The notes beneath the pieces are model-generated. The model made no database searches and was not told the origin of the DNA. It worked only from the letters and a program-made list of their open reading frames with translations. A program made the translations under genes and the position numbers. Positions 25,833-34,314 of a stretch of DNA of 64,000 nt are shown one piece after another. The DNA is from Alphaproteobacteria bacterium (GTDB taxonomy: Bacteria > Pseudomonadota > Alphaproteobacteria > Rhodobacterales > Rhodobacteraceae), in assembly GCA_030433335.1 (NCBI GenBank), contig JAUILL010000011.1:38512-102511 (forward strand). The letters are read 5' to 3'. Numbering within the stretch: the stretch's first letter is position 1; each line of letters begins with the position of its first letter.

Positions 25833-26777
25833 TTAGATCGCCCTCTGCTCTCTTGGCGACACGCCATAAGCCTGTCGATACAACCTGCTAAAATGGCTGG
25901 GGTTTTCAAATCCGCAGGCCATCGTCACCTCGGTCACCGATAGCTCTGTCTCTTGCAGCAACTGACGCGCACGCCCCAAACGCAAAGAAATCAGGTACTT
26001 CTTAGGCGTTGTGTTAAGGTATCGCTTAAAGAGGCGTTCCAACTGGCGATTTGACATCCCAGCGCGCTCCGCGACTTCGCCCATGGTGTCAATCCGCTCG
26101 AGATCGGCTTCCATCACTCGAATGGCACGGGACAGTTTCTCGCAACGTATTCCGAAACGGGCCTGAAAAGAGACACGCTGCTGCGCCGCTTCGGTTCGAA
26201 CAGTGCTGTAAAGCATCTGATCGGAAACCATTTCGGCCAGTTCGACCCCTTGCTGCTCTCGGATCAAAGAGAGCACGAGGTCTGCCACAGCCTGCCCTCC
26301 TGCGGCGGTCAGAATGGGGCCTTCTTTCACAAACACAGCATTCGAGAGATGAACTTCTGGAAAATGCTCTCGAAAAGGCGCATGGAATTCCCAGTGGAGA
26401 GCGACCTCTCGCTGGTTTAAAAAACCAGCCTCGGCCAGCGCAAAGGCCCCGGAGCAGAACGCCGCAATTGATGCCCCCTGATGCCGAGCCCGGCGCAGCA
26501 CCGCGAGAAGCGGTTTGTCGATGTGCGCGCGCAGGTCATTTCCGGTGATTAGAAAGAAATGATCAAACTGGGTCACATCGGAAGCGCTGTGATCCATCAG
26601 CATCCGGGCACCGTTCGACGATGTTGCTTCTTTGCCGTCCGCGGACATGAACGCCCACGTGTACAAGGTTTCGTCAGACATCCGGTTGGCCAGTCGCAAG
26701 GGCTCGATCGCATTCGCAAATGCGAGGTGGGTAAATTCTCCGACAAAGAAAAAAAGGACATGCCGCTGCGTTTTCAT
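25833..26777 (-). CDS. GlxA-type AraC-family regulator (DJ-1/PfpI plus AraC HTH)
   Basis: 314 residues. The N-terminal ~190 residues form a DJ-1/PfpI amidase-like domain (VLFFFVGEFTHLAFANAIEPLRLANRM; AAFCSGAFALAEAGFLNQREVALHWEF), here an effector sensor. The C-terminal ~100 residues are a double AraC HTH (NRQLERLFKRYLNTTPKKYLISLRLGRARQLL and VTMACGFENPSHFSRLYRQAYGVSPREQR). GlxA-type regulators often control quaternary-amine or amino-acid catabolism. It is divergent from the GntR gene and the ALDH/oxidase operon. AAAGAGG precedes the ATG. Confidence 0.92.
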   Translation of the reverse strand: MKTQRHVLFFFVGEFTHLAFANAIEPLRLANRMSDETLYTWAFMSADGKEATSSNGARMLMDHSASDVTQFDHFFLITGNDLRAHIDKPLLAVLRRARHQGASIAAFCSGAFALAEAGFLNQREVALHWEFHAPFREHFPEVHLSNAVFVKEGPILTAAGGQAVADLVLSLIREQQGVELAEMVSDQMLYSTVRTEAAQQRVSFQARFGIRCEKLSRAIRVMEADLERIDTMGEVAERAGMSNRQLERLFKRYLNTTPKKYLISLRLGRARQLLQETELSVTEVTMACGFENPSHFSRLYRQAYGVSPREQRAI

Positions 26778-26814
26778 TTTTCCTCTTTACGATCCAGATC
26801 CGGTTTGACTACTA

Positions 26815-26829
26815 AATACATATTGTATT
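26815..26829. promoter_or_regulatory. Dyad AATACA-TAT-TGTATT between glxA-type and gntR genes
   Basis: A perfect 6-3-6 inverted repeat in the 94-base divergent intergenic region, 43 bases before the GntR start. FCD-type GntR repressors commonly use A/T-rich palindromes with TGTA/TACA halves, so autoregulation by the adjacent GntR protein is the simplest reading. Confidence 0.5.
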
Positions 26830-26871
26830 CAATTTGGATTCGCATCAACCAAGACCAAAAGCGGAGGCACG

Positions 26872-27573
26872 ATGTCGGCGAAAGATCGCAAAACTGCACT
26901 GTCGGAGCACTTGAAGCAGGCAGTCCTGACCTGTGACCTTGCTCCGGGACAAGATCTGGATGAGGTCGCACTCTGCGAACAATTCCAACTGTCCCGCACC
27001 CCTGTGCGCGAGGTATTCCGCGAGTTGGATGGCGAAGGCTATCTGAACCTGCGCGAAGGGCGTGGCGTTCGCGCGGCCGAACTCTCTCACACGACACTCC
27101 GGGACTTTTTTTTGGCTGCGCCTATGGTTTACGGCGCCGTCTTGCGTTTGGCGGCTGCAAACGCTCACTCCCATCAGATCGCACGACTGAAAGTCGCTCA
27201 AGAAACCTATCGGCAGACATTGCGCTCTGGCTCAGCCACTGAGCGGACGCTGGCAAATAACACCTTCCATCTGATCACCGGTGAGATGGCTGCAAATATC
27301 TACCTTCTCCCCTCTTTCCATCGCCTCTTGATTGATCATGCGCGGATCGGGATGACCTTCTACCGACCGACAAGCAACGAGATGGCATCGAACGTGTCGG
27401 ACTCTGCCGACCAGCACGACGACATGATTGCCGCAATCGAAGCGCGTGACGACCAACGCGCCGCGGCCCTTGCCGATGCCCATTGGGCGTTGTCCCGAGA
27501 ACAGATCGAACGCTTTGTGATGCCAGCGGCTTTGGATGTGCCGCTGGGGTCTATGTCCACCCGAGCCTCGTGA
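26872..27573 (+). CDS. GntR-family regulator, FCD subfamily
   Basis: 233 residues. A winged helix (about 8-70) carries the GntR pattern LKQAVLTCDLAPGQDLDEVALCEQFQLSRTPVREVFRELDGEGYLNLREGRGVRA. An all-helical FCD domain follows (about 80-215) with candidate metal ligands (FHLITGEMA and DQHDDMIAAIEARD). Such regulators sense small acids or sugars. GCGGAGG precedes the ATG. It is followed after 10 bases by the DHDPS-family gene, so the operon encodes its own repressor. Confidence 0.92.
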   Translation: MSAKDRKTALSEHLKQAVLTCDLAPGQDLDEVALCEQFQLSRTPVREVFRELDGEGYLNLREGRGVRAAELSHTTLRDFFLAAPMVYGAVLRLAAANAHSHQIARLKVAQETYRQTLRSGSATERTLANNTFHLITGEMAANIYLLPSFHRLLIDHARIGMTFYRPTSNEMASNVSDSADQHDDMIAAIEARDDQRAAALADAHWALSREQIERFVMPAALDVPLGSMSTRAS

Positions 27574-27583
27574 AGGACCCGAC

Positions 27584-28501
27584 ATGACACCGATTTTCAA
27601 ATTTGAGGGAATCTACACACCTCTCGTCACGCCCCTGAACCCCGATGGATCTGTCCGCTGGGACGGTCTGGCCGACGTGATCGAGGATCTGATTGCCAAA
27701 GGCGTACATGGCCTGATCACGGGCGGCTCGACTGGCGAGAACTATGCGCAGACCGTCGCTGAACGGATAGAGATTGCCAAGTTCACCAAGGACCGTATCA
27801 AAGGTCGATTGCCCCTTGTTCTGGGAACAGGGGCGATGCTCACCTCTGACAGCATTGCCTTGGCACAGGCAGCGAAGGAGATGGGCGCAGACTGTATTCT
27901 ACTGGCCAGTCCGCCCTACTCGGTACCGACCGACCGCGAGAACGCACTGAACGCACTGGCGATCGACAAAGCCGCTGGTCTGCCGATCATGCTTTACAAC
28001 TATCCGCACCGCACCGGCACCATGATGGGCGAGGAATTTCTGGACCGCGTGTGCCGAAGCCGGAACTTTTGCGGAATTAAGGAAAGCTCAGGCGACATCA
28101 ATCGTGTTCACCTGCTGGCGCGTGATTATCCGCATATCCAACTGGGTTGCGGCATGGACGACCAAGCGCTGGAGTTCTTTGCCTGGGGCGCACCGTTCTG
28201 GGTTTGCGGGGGCTCGAACTTCCTGCCCGCGGAACATGTGGCGCTGTACAATGCCTGTGTCCTTGAAGGCGACTTTACCAGAGGCCGCCGCATCATGAGT
28301 GCGATGATGCCCCTGATGCGCGTGCTAGAGCAGGGCGGCAAGTTCATCCAAACCATCAAACATGGCGTGACACTGAACGGGATCGAAGCCAGCCGCGTTC
28401 GCGAACCGCTGACGCCTTTGAACAAGGATGACAAGCGGGAACTGGAACAGGTCGTGCGCGTGTTGCGCCGGACCATTGCTGACATTCAGGCGGGGAAATA
28501 A
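27584..28501 (+). CDS. Dihydrodipicolinate synthase / N-acetylneuraminate lyase family aldolase
   Basis: 305 residues, a TIM-barrel Schiff-base aldolase. GSTGE lies early in the barrel, Tyr138 in LYNYPHRTG and the Schiff-base Lys166 in CGIKESSGD. It is probably not the housekeeping DapA, because it sits in a catabolic operon with an aldehyde dehydrogenase and an FAD oxidoreductase under a GntR regulator. Family members in such operons act as aldolases, or as dehydratases and deaminases of sugar acids or hydroxyproline-derived pyrrolines. The substrate cannot be fixed here. The start was moved to the internal ATG, which follows the GntR stop by 10 bases. Confidence 0.9.
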   Translation: MTPIFKFEGIYTPLVTPLNPDGSVRWDGLADVIEDLIAKGVHGLITGGSTGENYAQTVAERIEIAKFTKDRIKGRLPLVLGTGAMLTSDSIALAQAAKEMGADCILLASPPYSVPTDRENALNALAIDKAAGLPIMLYNYPHRTGTMMGEEFLDRVCRSRNFCGIKESSGDINRVHLLARDYPHIQLGCGMDDQALEFFAWGAPFWVCGGSNFLPAEHVALYNACVLEGDFTRGRRIMSAMMPLMRVLEQGGKFIQTIKHGVTLNGIEASRVREPLTPLNKDDKRELEQVVRVLRRTIADIQAGK

Positions 28502-28504
28502 CCG

Positions 28505-29998
28505 ATGACTTTGCTGACCTACGATGAATACCGCGCGATTGCAGCGGACCTCGATTTCCCGGTGAATGCCTTTATCGATGGCGCCTCGCGGCCTGCCGCA
28601 TCGGGCAAGACCTTTGCCACAGTGAACCCTGCCACGGGCGAAAAGCTGGCCGACGTGGCCGCTTGCGGTGCGGAGGATGTGGACTTTGCCGTCGAGAAGG
28701 CCCGCGAGGTGTTTGAGGATGGCCGTTGGTCGCGCCTGCACCCATCCGAACGCAAAGACGTCCTGATCAGACTGTGCAAGCTGATCACACGCAATGCGCG
28801 TGAACTGGCCGTGATGGAAAGCCTTGATAGCGGCAAGACCATCTATGACTGTGAAACCGTCGATGTGCCCGAAACCATCCACTGCCTGAAATGGCACGCC
28901 GAGGCTATCGACAAGATCTACGATCAGGTCGCGCCTGCCTCGGACGATCATATTGCGATGGTCGTGCGCGAACCCATCGGCGTGGTGGGGCTGGTGCTGC
29001 CGTGGAACTTCCCGCTGCTGATGCTGGCGTGGAAGATCGGTCCTGCTCTGGCGGCGGGCTGCTCGGTGATCGTGAAACCAGCCGAAGAGACCAGCCTTAC
29101 TGCCCTACGGATCGCGGAACTGGCGATCGAAGCGGGCATTCCCAAAGGCGTTCTGAACGTCGTCACCGGCAGCGGCCCCGAAGTCGGCGAACCGATTGGG
29201 CGGCACATGGATATCGACATGGTGTCGTTCACCGGATCGACTGTTACCGGCAAGCGGTTCCTTGGCTATTCGGCGGAAAGCAACGCCAAAGAGGTGGTTC
29301 TGGAGATGGGGGGCAAGAACCCCGCCGTCGTATTGGACGATGCCGAAAACCTCGATCGCGTGGCGGCCCATATCGTGAACGGGGCCTTCTGGAATATGGG
29401 CGAGAACTGCTCGGCTTCGTCCCGTTTGATCGTCCACGAGGCAGTTCGCGATGAACTATTGACCCGCATCCGGCATCACATGCAGGAATGGAATGTGGGC
29501 GATCCGCTGGATCCTGAAACTCGTGTAGGAGCACTCGTGTCCGAGGCGCATTTCGCCAAGGTTTCCAGCTATCTAGAGGGGGCTGATGTGCTTGTTGGAG
29601 GCACTGCAAAGGATGGCTTTGTCGAACCCACTGTCATCGCAGTCTCTGGAAATGAAGCCAAACAGGCGCGAGAAGAGATCTTTGGCCCTGTCCTGTCGGT
29701 CATCACGGTCAGCAGTTTTGATCAGGCCATCCAGATTGCGAACGCCACCGACTATGGCCTTTGCGCGTCGATTTTCACCGCCAACACCAAGCGAGCTATT
29801 CGCGGCGCGCGACTGCTGCGGGCAGGCACTGTGACGGTGAATAGCTTTGGCGAAGGTGATATCTCGACCCCCTTTGGCGGGTGGAAGCAGTCGGGTTTTG
29901 GCGGTCGCGACAACGGCATTCATGCCCATGACCAGTACACCCAGCTCAAGACGATCTGGATTGATCTGGCGGATGACTCCGACGAAGCCGTGAGCTAG
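28505..29998 (+). CDS. NAD(P)+-dependent aldehyde dehydrogenase
   Basis: 497 residues, a full-length class with PWNFPLLMLAWKIGPALAAG, FTGSTVTGK, the general base Glu267 (VLEMGGKNPAVV) and catalytic Cys302 (MGENCSASSR). GFGRDNG-type residues near the end (SGFGGRDNGIHAHDQYTQLKTIW) resemble PuuC-type gamma-glutamyl-aminobutyraldehyde dehydrogenases. It begins 3 bases after the aldolase stop and ends 4 bases before the oxidoreductase, so the three are translated as a set. It probably oxidises the aldehyde released by the FAD enzyme. Confidence 0.93.
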   Translation: MTLLTYDEYRAIAADLDFPVNAFIDGASRPAASGKTFATVNPATGEKLADVAACGAEDVDFAVEKAREVFEDGRWSRLHPSERKDVLIRLCKLITRNARELAVMESLDSGKTIYDCETVDVPETIHCLKWHAEAIDKIYDQVAPASDDHIAMVVREPIGVVGLVLPWNFPLLMLAWKIGPALAAGCSVIVKPAEETSLTALRIAELAIEAGIPKGVLNVVTGSGPEVGEPIGRHMDIDMVSFTGSTVTGKRFLGYSAESNAKEVVLEMGGKNPAVVLDDAENLDRVAAHIVNGAFWNMGENCSASSRLIVHEAVRDELLTRIRHHMQEWNVGDPLDPETRVGALVSEAHFAKVSSYLEGADVLVGGTAKDGFVEPTVIAVSGNEAKQAREEIFGPVLSVITVSSFDQAIQIANATDYGLCASIFTANTKRAIRGARLLRAGTVTVNSFGEGDISTPFGGWKQSGFGGRDNGIHAHDQYTQLKTIWIDLADDSDEAVS

Positions 29999-30002
29999 GG
30001 CC

Positions 30003-31331
30003 ATGACGGTCTATCAGGCAAAGCGCTTTCCAGTGCACCGAGGGGTAGCGGCTTGGCGGGCAATCCTGCCCACCTCGCCGGCCTTCCCCCCCGTTGAGGG
30101 CGATCACACAGCAGACGTAGTGGTCATTGGCGCGGGTTTTGCTGGCTTGTCGTCCGCGCGGCGATTGCTTCAAATCGATCCGTCCTTGCAGGTGACAGTA
30201 CTGGACGCGGGCCGCGTCGCCGAAGGTGCGGCTGGCCGGAACTCAGGCTTCATGATCGACCTGCCGCACGAGTTGACCTCGTCTGATTACGCGGGCAGCG
30301 GCGATGATCAAGCGTTGATCTCACTCAACAGGCGGGCCATTGCCTTTGCCCGCTCAGCAACCGAGGAATACGCGATCCCGCCTGCGTATTTCGATCCTGT
30401 CGGCAAGATTAACGGAGCGGTTAGCGCCAAAGCAGAGGCTCACAATCAGAGCTATGCACAGCACCTGACAACGTTGGGCGAACCCTACGAGTTGCTAGAT
30501 GCGGCACAGATGCAGGCCATCACCGGCAGCGCCTACTATCACTCGGGGCTCTTTACACCGGGGACCGTGATGCTGCAGCCCGCAGGCTACATACAAGGCC
30601 TCGCGAGCGGGCTGTCCCCCCATGCGACGATCTATGAAAATAGTCCCGCCAACGAAATTCGACAGCGCGCATCTGATTGGCAGGTGGTCACACCGAAAGG
30701 GACGATAACGGCGCCGCGCGTCATCCTTGCAAACAATGGACATTTAGAGAGCTTCGGCTTTGCCAGAGGACGGCTGATGCATCTGTTTCTGTACGCATCA
30801 ATGACTGCTGACTTGCCCGCTGGCGCATTGGCAGGCCAGCCGCGCTGGGGGATAACGCCCTCTGACCCGATGGGAACGACTGTCCGAAGGATCAACAAAG
30901 CCCAAGGGGGCAACCGGATCATAACGCGCACCTATGCGACCTTGCGTTCTGGGATGGAGGCCAAAGAGATTGATCTGCGCCGTGCAACAGCATTGCAACG
31001 AAAGAAATTCGATGAACGTTTTCCTGACTTGGCCGGTACAACGCCTGAATACGAGTGGGCGGGCCATCTGTGTCTGACGCTGAACGGCAGCTCGATCGTC
31101 GGCGAGCAAGATCAAGGCATCTTCGCCGCCTGCGTGCAAAACGGTTTGGGTACTGCCCGAGGTACTCTAACAGGGATCGCAGCAGCTGAAATGGCCCTAG
31201 GCCAGTGGTCTTCGATCTCGGATGCCCTGAGTCATGAAGCCCCTCCAAAGCGCCTGCCCCCGCAACCCTTCAGAGATTTGGGGGCAAATGCCTTCTTGCG
31301 GTGGAAAGAATATCAAGCCGCCAAGGAATAA
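30003..31331 (+). CDS. FAD-dependent amine oxidase/dehydrogenase (DAO family, PuuB-like)
   Basis: 442 residues of the DAO/glycine-oxidase fold. The dinucleotide-binding motif ADVVVIGAGFAGLSSARRL is at about residues 35-55, preceded by a family-typical N-terminal extension. EGAAGRNSGFMIDLPHE is the FAD-contact segment of the PuuB-like branch. WAGHLCLTLNGSSIVGEQDQGIFAACVQNGLGTARGTLTG near the C-terminus closes the FAD site. It probably oxidises a secondary or primary amine to an imine or aldehyde that the neighbouring ALDH takes on. Confidence 0.88.
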   Translation: MTVYQAKRFPVHRGVAAWRAILPTSPAFPPVEGDHTADVVVIGAGFAGLSSARRLLQIDPSLQVTVLDAGRVAEGAAGRNSGFMIDLPHELTSSDYAGSGDDQALISLNRRAIAFARSATEEYAIPPAYFDPVGKINGAVSAKAEAHNQSYAQHLTTLGEPYELLDAAQMQAITGSAYYHSGLFTPGTVMLQPAGYIQGLASGLSPHATIYENSPANEIRQRASDWQVVTPKGTITAPRVILANNGHLESFGFARGRLMHLFLYASMTADLPAGALAGQPRWGITPSDPMGTTVRRINKAQGGNRIITRTYATLRSGMEAKEIDLRRATALQRKKFDERFPDLAGTTPEYEWAGHLCLTLNGSSIVGEQDQGIFAACVQNGLGTARGTLTGIAAAEMALGQWSSISDALSHEAPPKRLPPQPFRDLGANAFLRWKEYQAAKE

Positions 31332-31495
31332 GGCGGCAAGGAAAGCTCGCCCTGACGGCATCGGAACAGGCGTAGAACCGCGACGCTGCATTGGGTCGCG
31401 GGCAGCAGATTGCTTTGTGCTTGAACCCGCATCCTAGGGGACGGTTAGGTGGGACAGCGCGAGTCGTATCGCCTTCCTGGCTGAAAGGGAAACCC

Positions 31496-32434
31496 ATGCC
31501 CCACGATCATCACGGCCACGGCCACCATCACGGCCATAGCCACGTGCATCTGGATCCGTCGAGCGGTGACCGCCGCGTGGCCATTGCCATCGCTGCAAAC
31601 GGTTTGCTGACGATCGCGCAGATCATCGGGGGGATTTTTGCGGGTTCGCTCGCGCTGATTGCAGACGCCCTCCACAATTTTTCCGACATGGCAGCGCTGG
31701 TGATCGCTTTCGCCGCCCGCAAAATAGCGCGGCGTCCTGCAGACGATCGTATGACCTTTGGTTACCAACGGATCGAGACTGTTGCAGCGCTCATCAACTA
31801 CACAACTTTGATCCTGGTTGGTGTCTATCTGATATACGAAGGCGGAATGCGCCTGTTTGAGCCGCCCGAGGTTCAGGGCTGGACCGTTGTGATAGTTGCA
31901 GGGCTCGCGTTAGCGGTTGATGCTCTTACCGCCGCGCTGACCTATTCGATGCAAAAAGGTAGCCAGAATATTCGTGCCCTGTTCCTGCACAATCTGTCGG
32001 ATGCTTTGGCCTCTGTTGCAGTCATCGCGGGAGGCACACTCATCATCCTCTATGATATGCGCTGGGTGGATCCGGTGATCACAATTGGGATCGCCCTTTA
32101 CATCCTGTATCTCGCAATAATGGAGATCAGCGGCCCAGTACGCACATTGATGCTTGGTTGCCCACCAGGGATCAAAGGTCAGGATGTGGTAGAGATGCTG
32201 CTAGGATCGCCGGGCGTTCTTGAAGTACACCATGTACATCTTTGGCAGATGGAAGAGAATTCTCCCGCTCTCGATGCGCACGTCGTCGTCGAAGAGCTGG
32301 ACTGGGACCGTCTCGAAATCATTAAGGCCGAGATCAAGACAAGCGTCAAAGAGACTTTTGGAATCGGCCATACTACGCTGGAATTCGAGCGCCGTGGCGT
32401 CTGCGACAGCCATACTCCACTTTATGGCCACTAG
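31496..32434 (+). CDS. Cation diffusion facilitator (zinc-type exporter)
   Basis: 312 residues. A His-rich N-terminus (MPHDHHGHGHHHGHSHVH) leads into six membrane helices. The metal-site motif SLALIADALHNFSDMAALVIAF gives the ...H...D ligands in helix 2 (here H-x3-D), and helix 5 has FLHNLSDALASVAVIAGG. A cytoplasmic metal-binding domain follows (VLEVHHVHLWQMEENSPALDAHVVVEE). ZitB/CzcD-like proteins export Zn2+, sometimes Co2+ or Cd2+, against H+. The internal ATG was chosen because it follows GAAAGGGA. It has its own 164-base upstream region. Confidence 0.92.
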   Translation: MPHDHHGHGHHHGHSHVHLDPSSGDRRVAIAIAANGLLTIAQIIGGIFAGSLALIADALHNFSDMAALVIAFAARKIARRPADDRMTFGYQRIETVAALINYTTLILVGVYLIYEGGMRLFEPPEVQGWTVVIVAGLALAVDALTAALTYSMQKGSQNIRALFLHNLSDALASVAVIAGGTLIILYDMRWVDPVITIGIALYILYLAIMEISGPVRTLMLGCPPGIKGQDVVEMLLGSPGVLEVHHVHLWQMEENSPALDAHVVVEELDWDRLEIIKAEIKTSVKETFGIGHTTLEFERRGVCDSHTPLYGH

Positions 32435-32748
32435 CGCAAACGCTATTCGGAACAACAAAAGGCCACTGTATCCGGTCAGATCCAGATGTTAGTTCCACCG
32501 CACAACTCTGTCGCGAAGGCACAAGGCGTCAGTCCGTCGAAAAAGCTCCAGAACCTTTCGGCTGCGAAGCTTTTCACTCGGAATTAATCGACCGGAACTG
32601 TCCGAACCATGGATCTGACGATGTTCTTCGAAAAAACTGAGCACAAGCTTGAAAATCCGCGATGACATCGTTCGTCCTTTGAGGATCATCACAGATTCAG
32701 GTCGGCAAGTAGATTTCTTCGGGAAGCGATCAGATCAACATCGCCAGG
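32435..32748. other. Intergenic, nothing convincing
   Basis: About 310 bases between two converging genes. A short stem TAGCG-CAAA-CGCTA lies just after the CDF stop but lacks a T-run. A minus-strand 67-codon frame (32489-32692) has no known domain and no clear ribosome-binding site. Confidence 0.4.
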
Positions 32749-33507
32749 TTAAGATTGGGCACGCAACGCGGGCAATCCCACGCCAGTGCTGTCAAAGCCG
32801 CCGTCGGATGCCACGACCTGACCGGTTACATAGCTCGCGCGGTCCGAGCAGAGGAACACGATCACCTCGGCGATTTCACGTTCTGATCCGTAGCGTTTCA
32901 GGGGAATGGCGTCGTGATAGGCGTCGATGATCTCTTGTGAGTGAACGGCCATCGCCAGTTTGGTGCGTACAGGGCCGGGGCAGACGCAGTTCGCGCGGAT
33001 GCCGTATTCGCCGAGTTCTGCGGCCTGCTGTTTGGTCAGGTGGATCACTGCGGCTTTGGAGGTGCCGTAGGCCACGCGCAGGGTTGAGGCGCGAAGGCCG
33101 GAGATTGATGCGATGTTGAGCAGCGCGCCTTTGGTCTCCTTGAGTGACGGGATCGCGGCTTGAGACACGAGGAAAACGCCGTCTAGGTTTGTTTCCATCA
33201 CGCGGCGCCAGCGGGCGAAATCTGTGCCTTCGATTGGACCGAAATCCGCGACACCTGCGTTGTTCACCGCCGCGTCGATGCGGCCAAAGGCCGAGCGGAC
33301 GGCTGCGATCATGTCACCGACCTGTTCGGGGAGCGACACATCGTAGGCAAAGGGTTTGGCCTGATCCAATCCCTCGGCGGCCAGCGCCAGTTCTTCGCCG
33401 TCGCGGTCGATCATGGCGACCTGCCAACCCTCTTCGATAAAGAGCTTGGTCGTGGCAAGGCCGATGCCGCGGGCCGCGCCCGTGACGAGTGCAATCTTTT
33501 GCGTCAT
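32749..33507 (-). CDS. Short-chain dehydrogenase/reductase
   Basis: 252 residues, classical SDR. TGAARGIG (cofactor) lies near the N-terminus, NNAG at about residue 85, and the catalytic S-Y-K set is IASISG, then YGTSKAAV. CPGPVRTKL follows, and the ASDGGF ending is typical of 3-oxoacyl- or alcohol-dehydrogenase-like SDRs. Its Asp after strand 2 (MIDRDG) favours NAD(H). It is the last gene of the minus-strand dctP-dctQ-dctM-SDR-SDR operon, probably an alcohol/ketone step on the imported compound. Confidence 0.92.
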   Translation of the reverse strand: MTQKIALVTGAARGIGLATTKLFIEEGWQVAMIDRDGEELALAAEGLDQAKPFAYDVSLPEQVGDMIAAVRSAFGRIDAAVNNAGVADFGPIEGTDFARWRRVMETNLDGVFLVSQAAIPSLKETKGALLNIASISGLRASTLRVAYGTSKAAVIHLTKQQAAELGEYGIRANCVCPGPVRTKLAMAVHSQEIIDAYHDAIPLKRYGSEREIAEVIVFLCSDRASYVTGQVVASDGGFDSTGVGLPALRAQS

Positions 33508-33516
33508 TTGGAAGTC

Positions 33517-34314
33517 CTATCCTGCTGATGTGCCCATCAATGTTCCCATACCGCCGTCGACCCGCAGATCGACGCCGGTGATAAATCCGGCCGCGTCCGA
33601 TGCCAGAAACAGCGCGGCCTCGGCGATGTCCCAAGCGGTCCCTTGTCGTTTCAAAGGCACCTGGTTGGCGCGGGCCGCGCGCACGCTCTCCATGTCTTGG
33701 CCGGGGGCGATCATGGCGGCCACATGGGGGGTGTCGATCATGCCTGGCACGACAGTGTTGGCGCGAATGCCGCGCGGCGCGTACTCGATGGCGATACTGC
33801 GGGCAAAGCGTTGCAACGCGGCCTTGGATGCCTCGTACCCGATGTAGCGGTAGGGGCCATTGTTCATCCCCGCGAGGCTAGAGATGTAGACGATCGCGCT
33901 GCCCGCGCCCATGTGGGGCACACAGGCTTTGGTCGCGTGAAAGGCTGCGTCCAGATTGATGCTGAATACCCGCTGCCAGTCCGCAAAATCGGTGCCGTCG
34001 AGCCCGCCTTTGACGCTGGTTCCGATGTTGAAATGCAGGACGTCCAATCCACCCATCTGGGCCTTGGCCGCGCCGGCCATGGCGCTTGCTGCGGCAGGAT
34101 CGGTCATGTCGCCCGCAAAGGTGTGGGCCGCGCCGCCCTCTGCCACAATCAAAGCAGCTGTTTCGGCGGCGGCAGACAGGTTGCGATCCACGCAGAGCAC
34201 CTGCGCCCCTTCGCGAGCGTAAAGGACGGCGGCCGCTTTGCCATTGCCCCAACCTGCGCCGACCGAGCCTGCGCCGATAACGGCGACCCGTTTGCTTTCC
34301 ATGCGTCCGGTCAT
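33517..34314 (-). CDS. Short-chain dehydrogenase/reductase
   Basis: 265 residues, SDR with an unusual cofactor loop (GAGSVGAGWGNGKAAAVLYA instead of the simple TGxxxGIG) and CVDRN after strand 2, suggesting NAD(H). The usual NNAG is replaced by FNIGT. The catalytic residues are Ser in YISSLAG and Tyr/Lys in YEASKAAL. These changes place it in a divergent SDR branch. The ATG shares ATGA with the DctM stop, and the next SDR starts 9 bases later. Confidence 0.9.
   Translation of the reverse strand: MTGRMESKRVAVIGAGSVGAGWGNGKAAAVLYAREGAQVLCVDRNLSAAAETAALIVAEGGAAHTFAGDMTDPAAASAMAGAAKAQMGGLDVLHFNIGTSVKGGLDGTDFADWQRVFSINLDAAFHATKACVPHMGAGSAIVYISSLAGMNNGPYRYIGYEASKAALQRFARSIAIEYAPRGIRANTVVPGMIDTPHVAAMIAPGQDMESVRAARANQVPLKRQGTAWDIAEAALFLASDAAGFITGVDLRVDGGMGTLMGTSAG

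Noticed and set aside
32489..32692. 67-codon minus-strand frame after the CDF gene
   Set aside because: No family resemblance and no clear Shine-Dalgarno.
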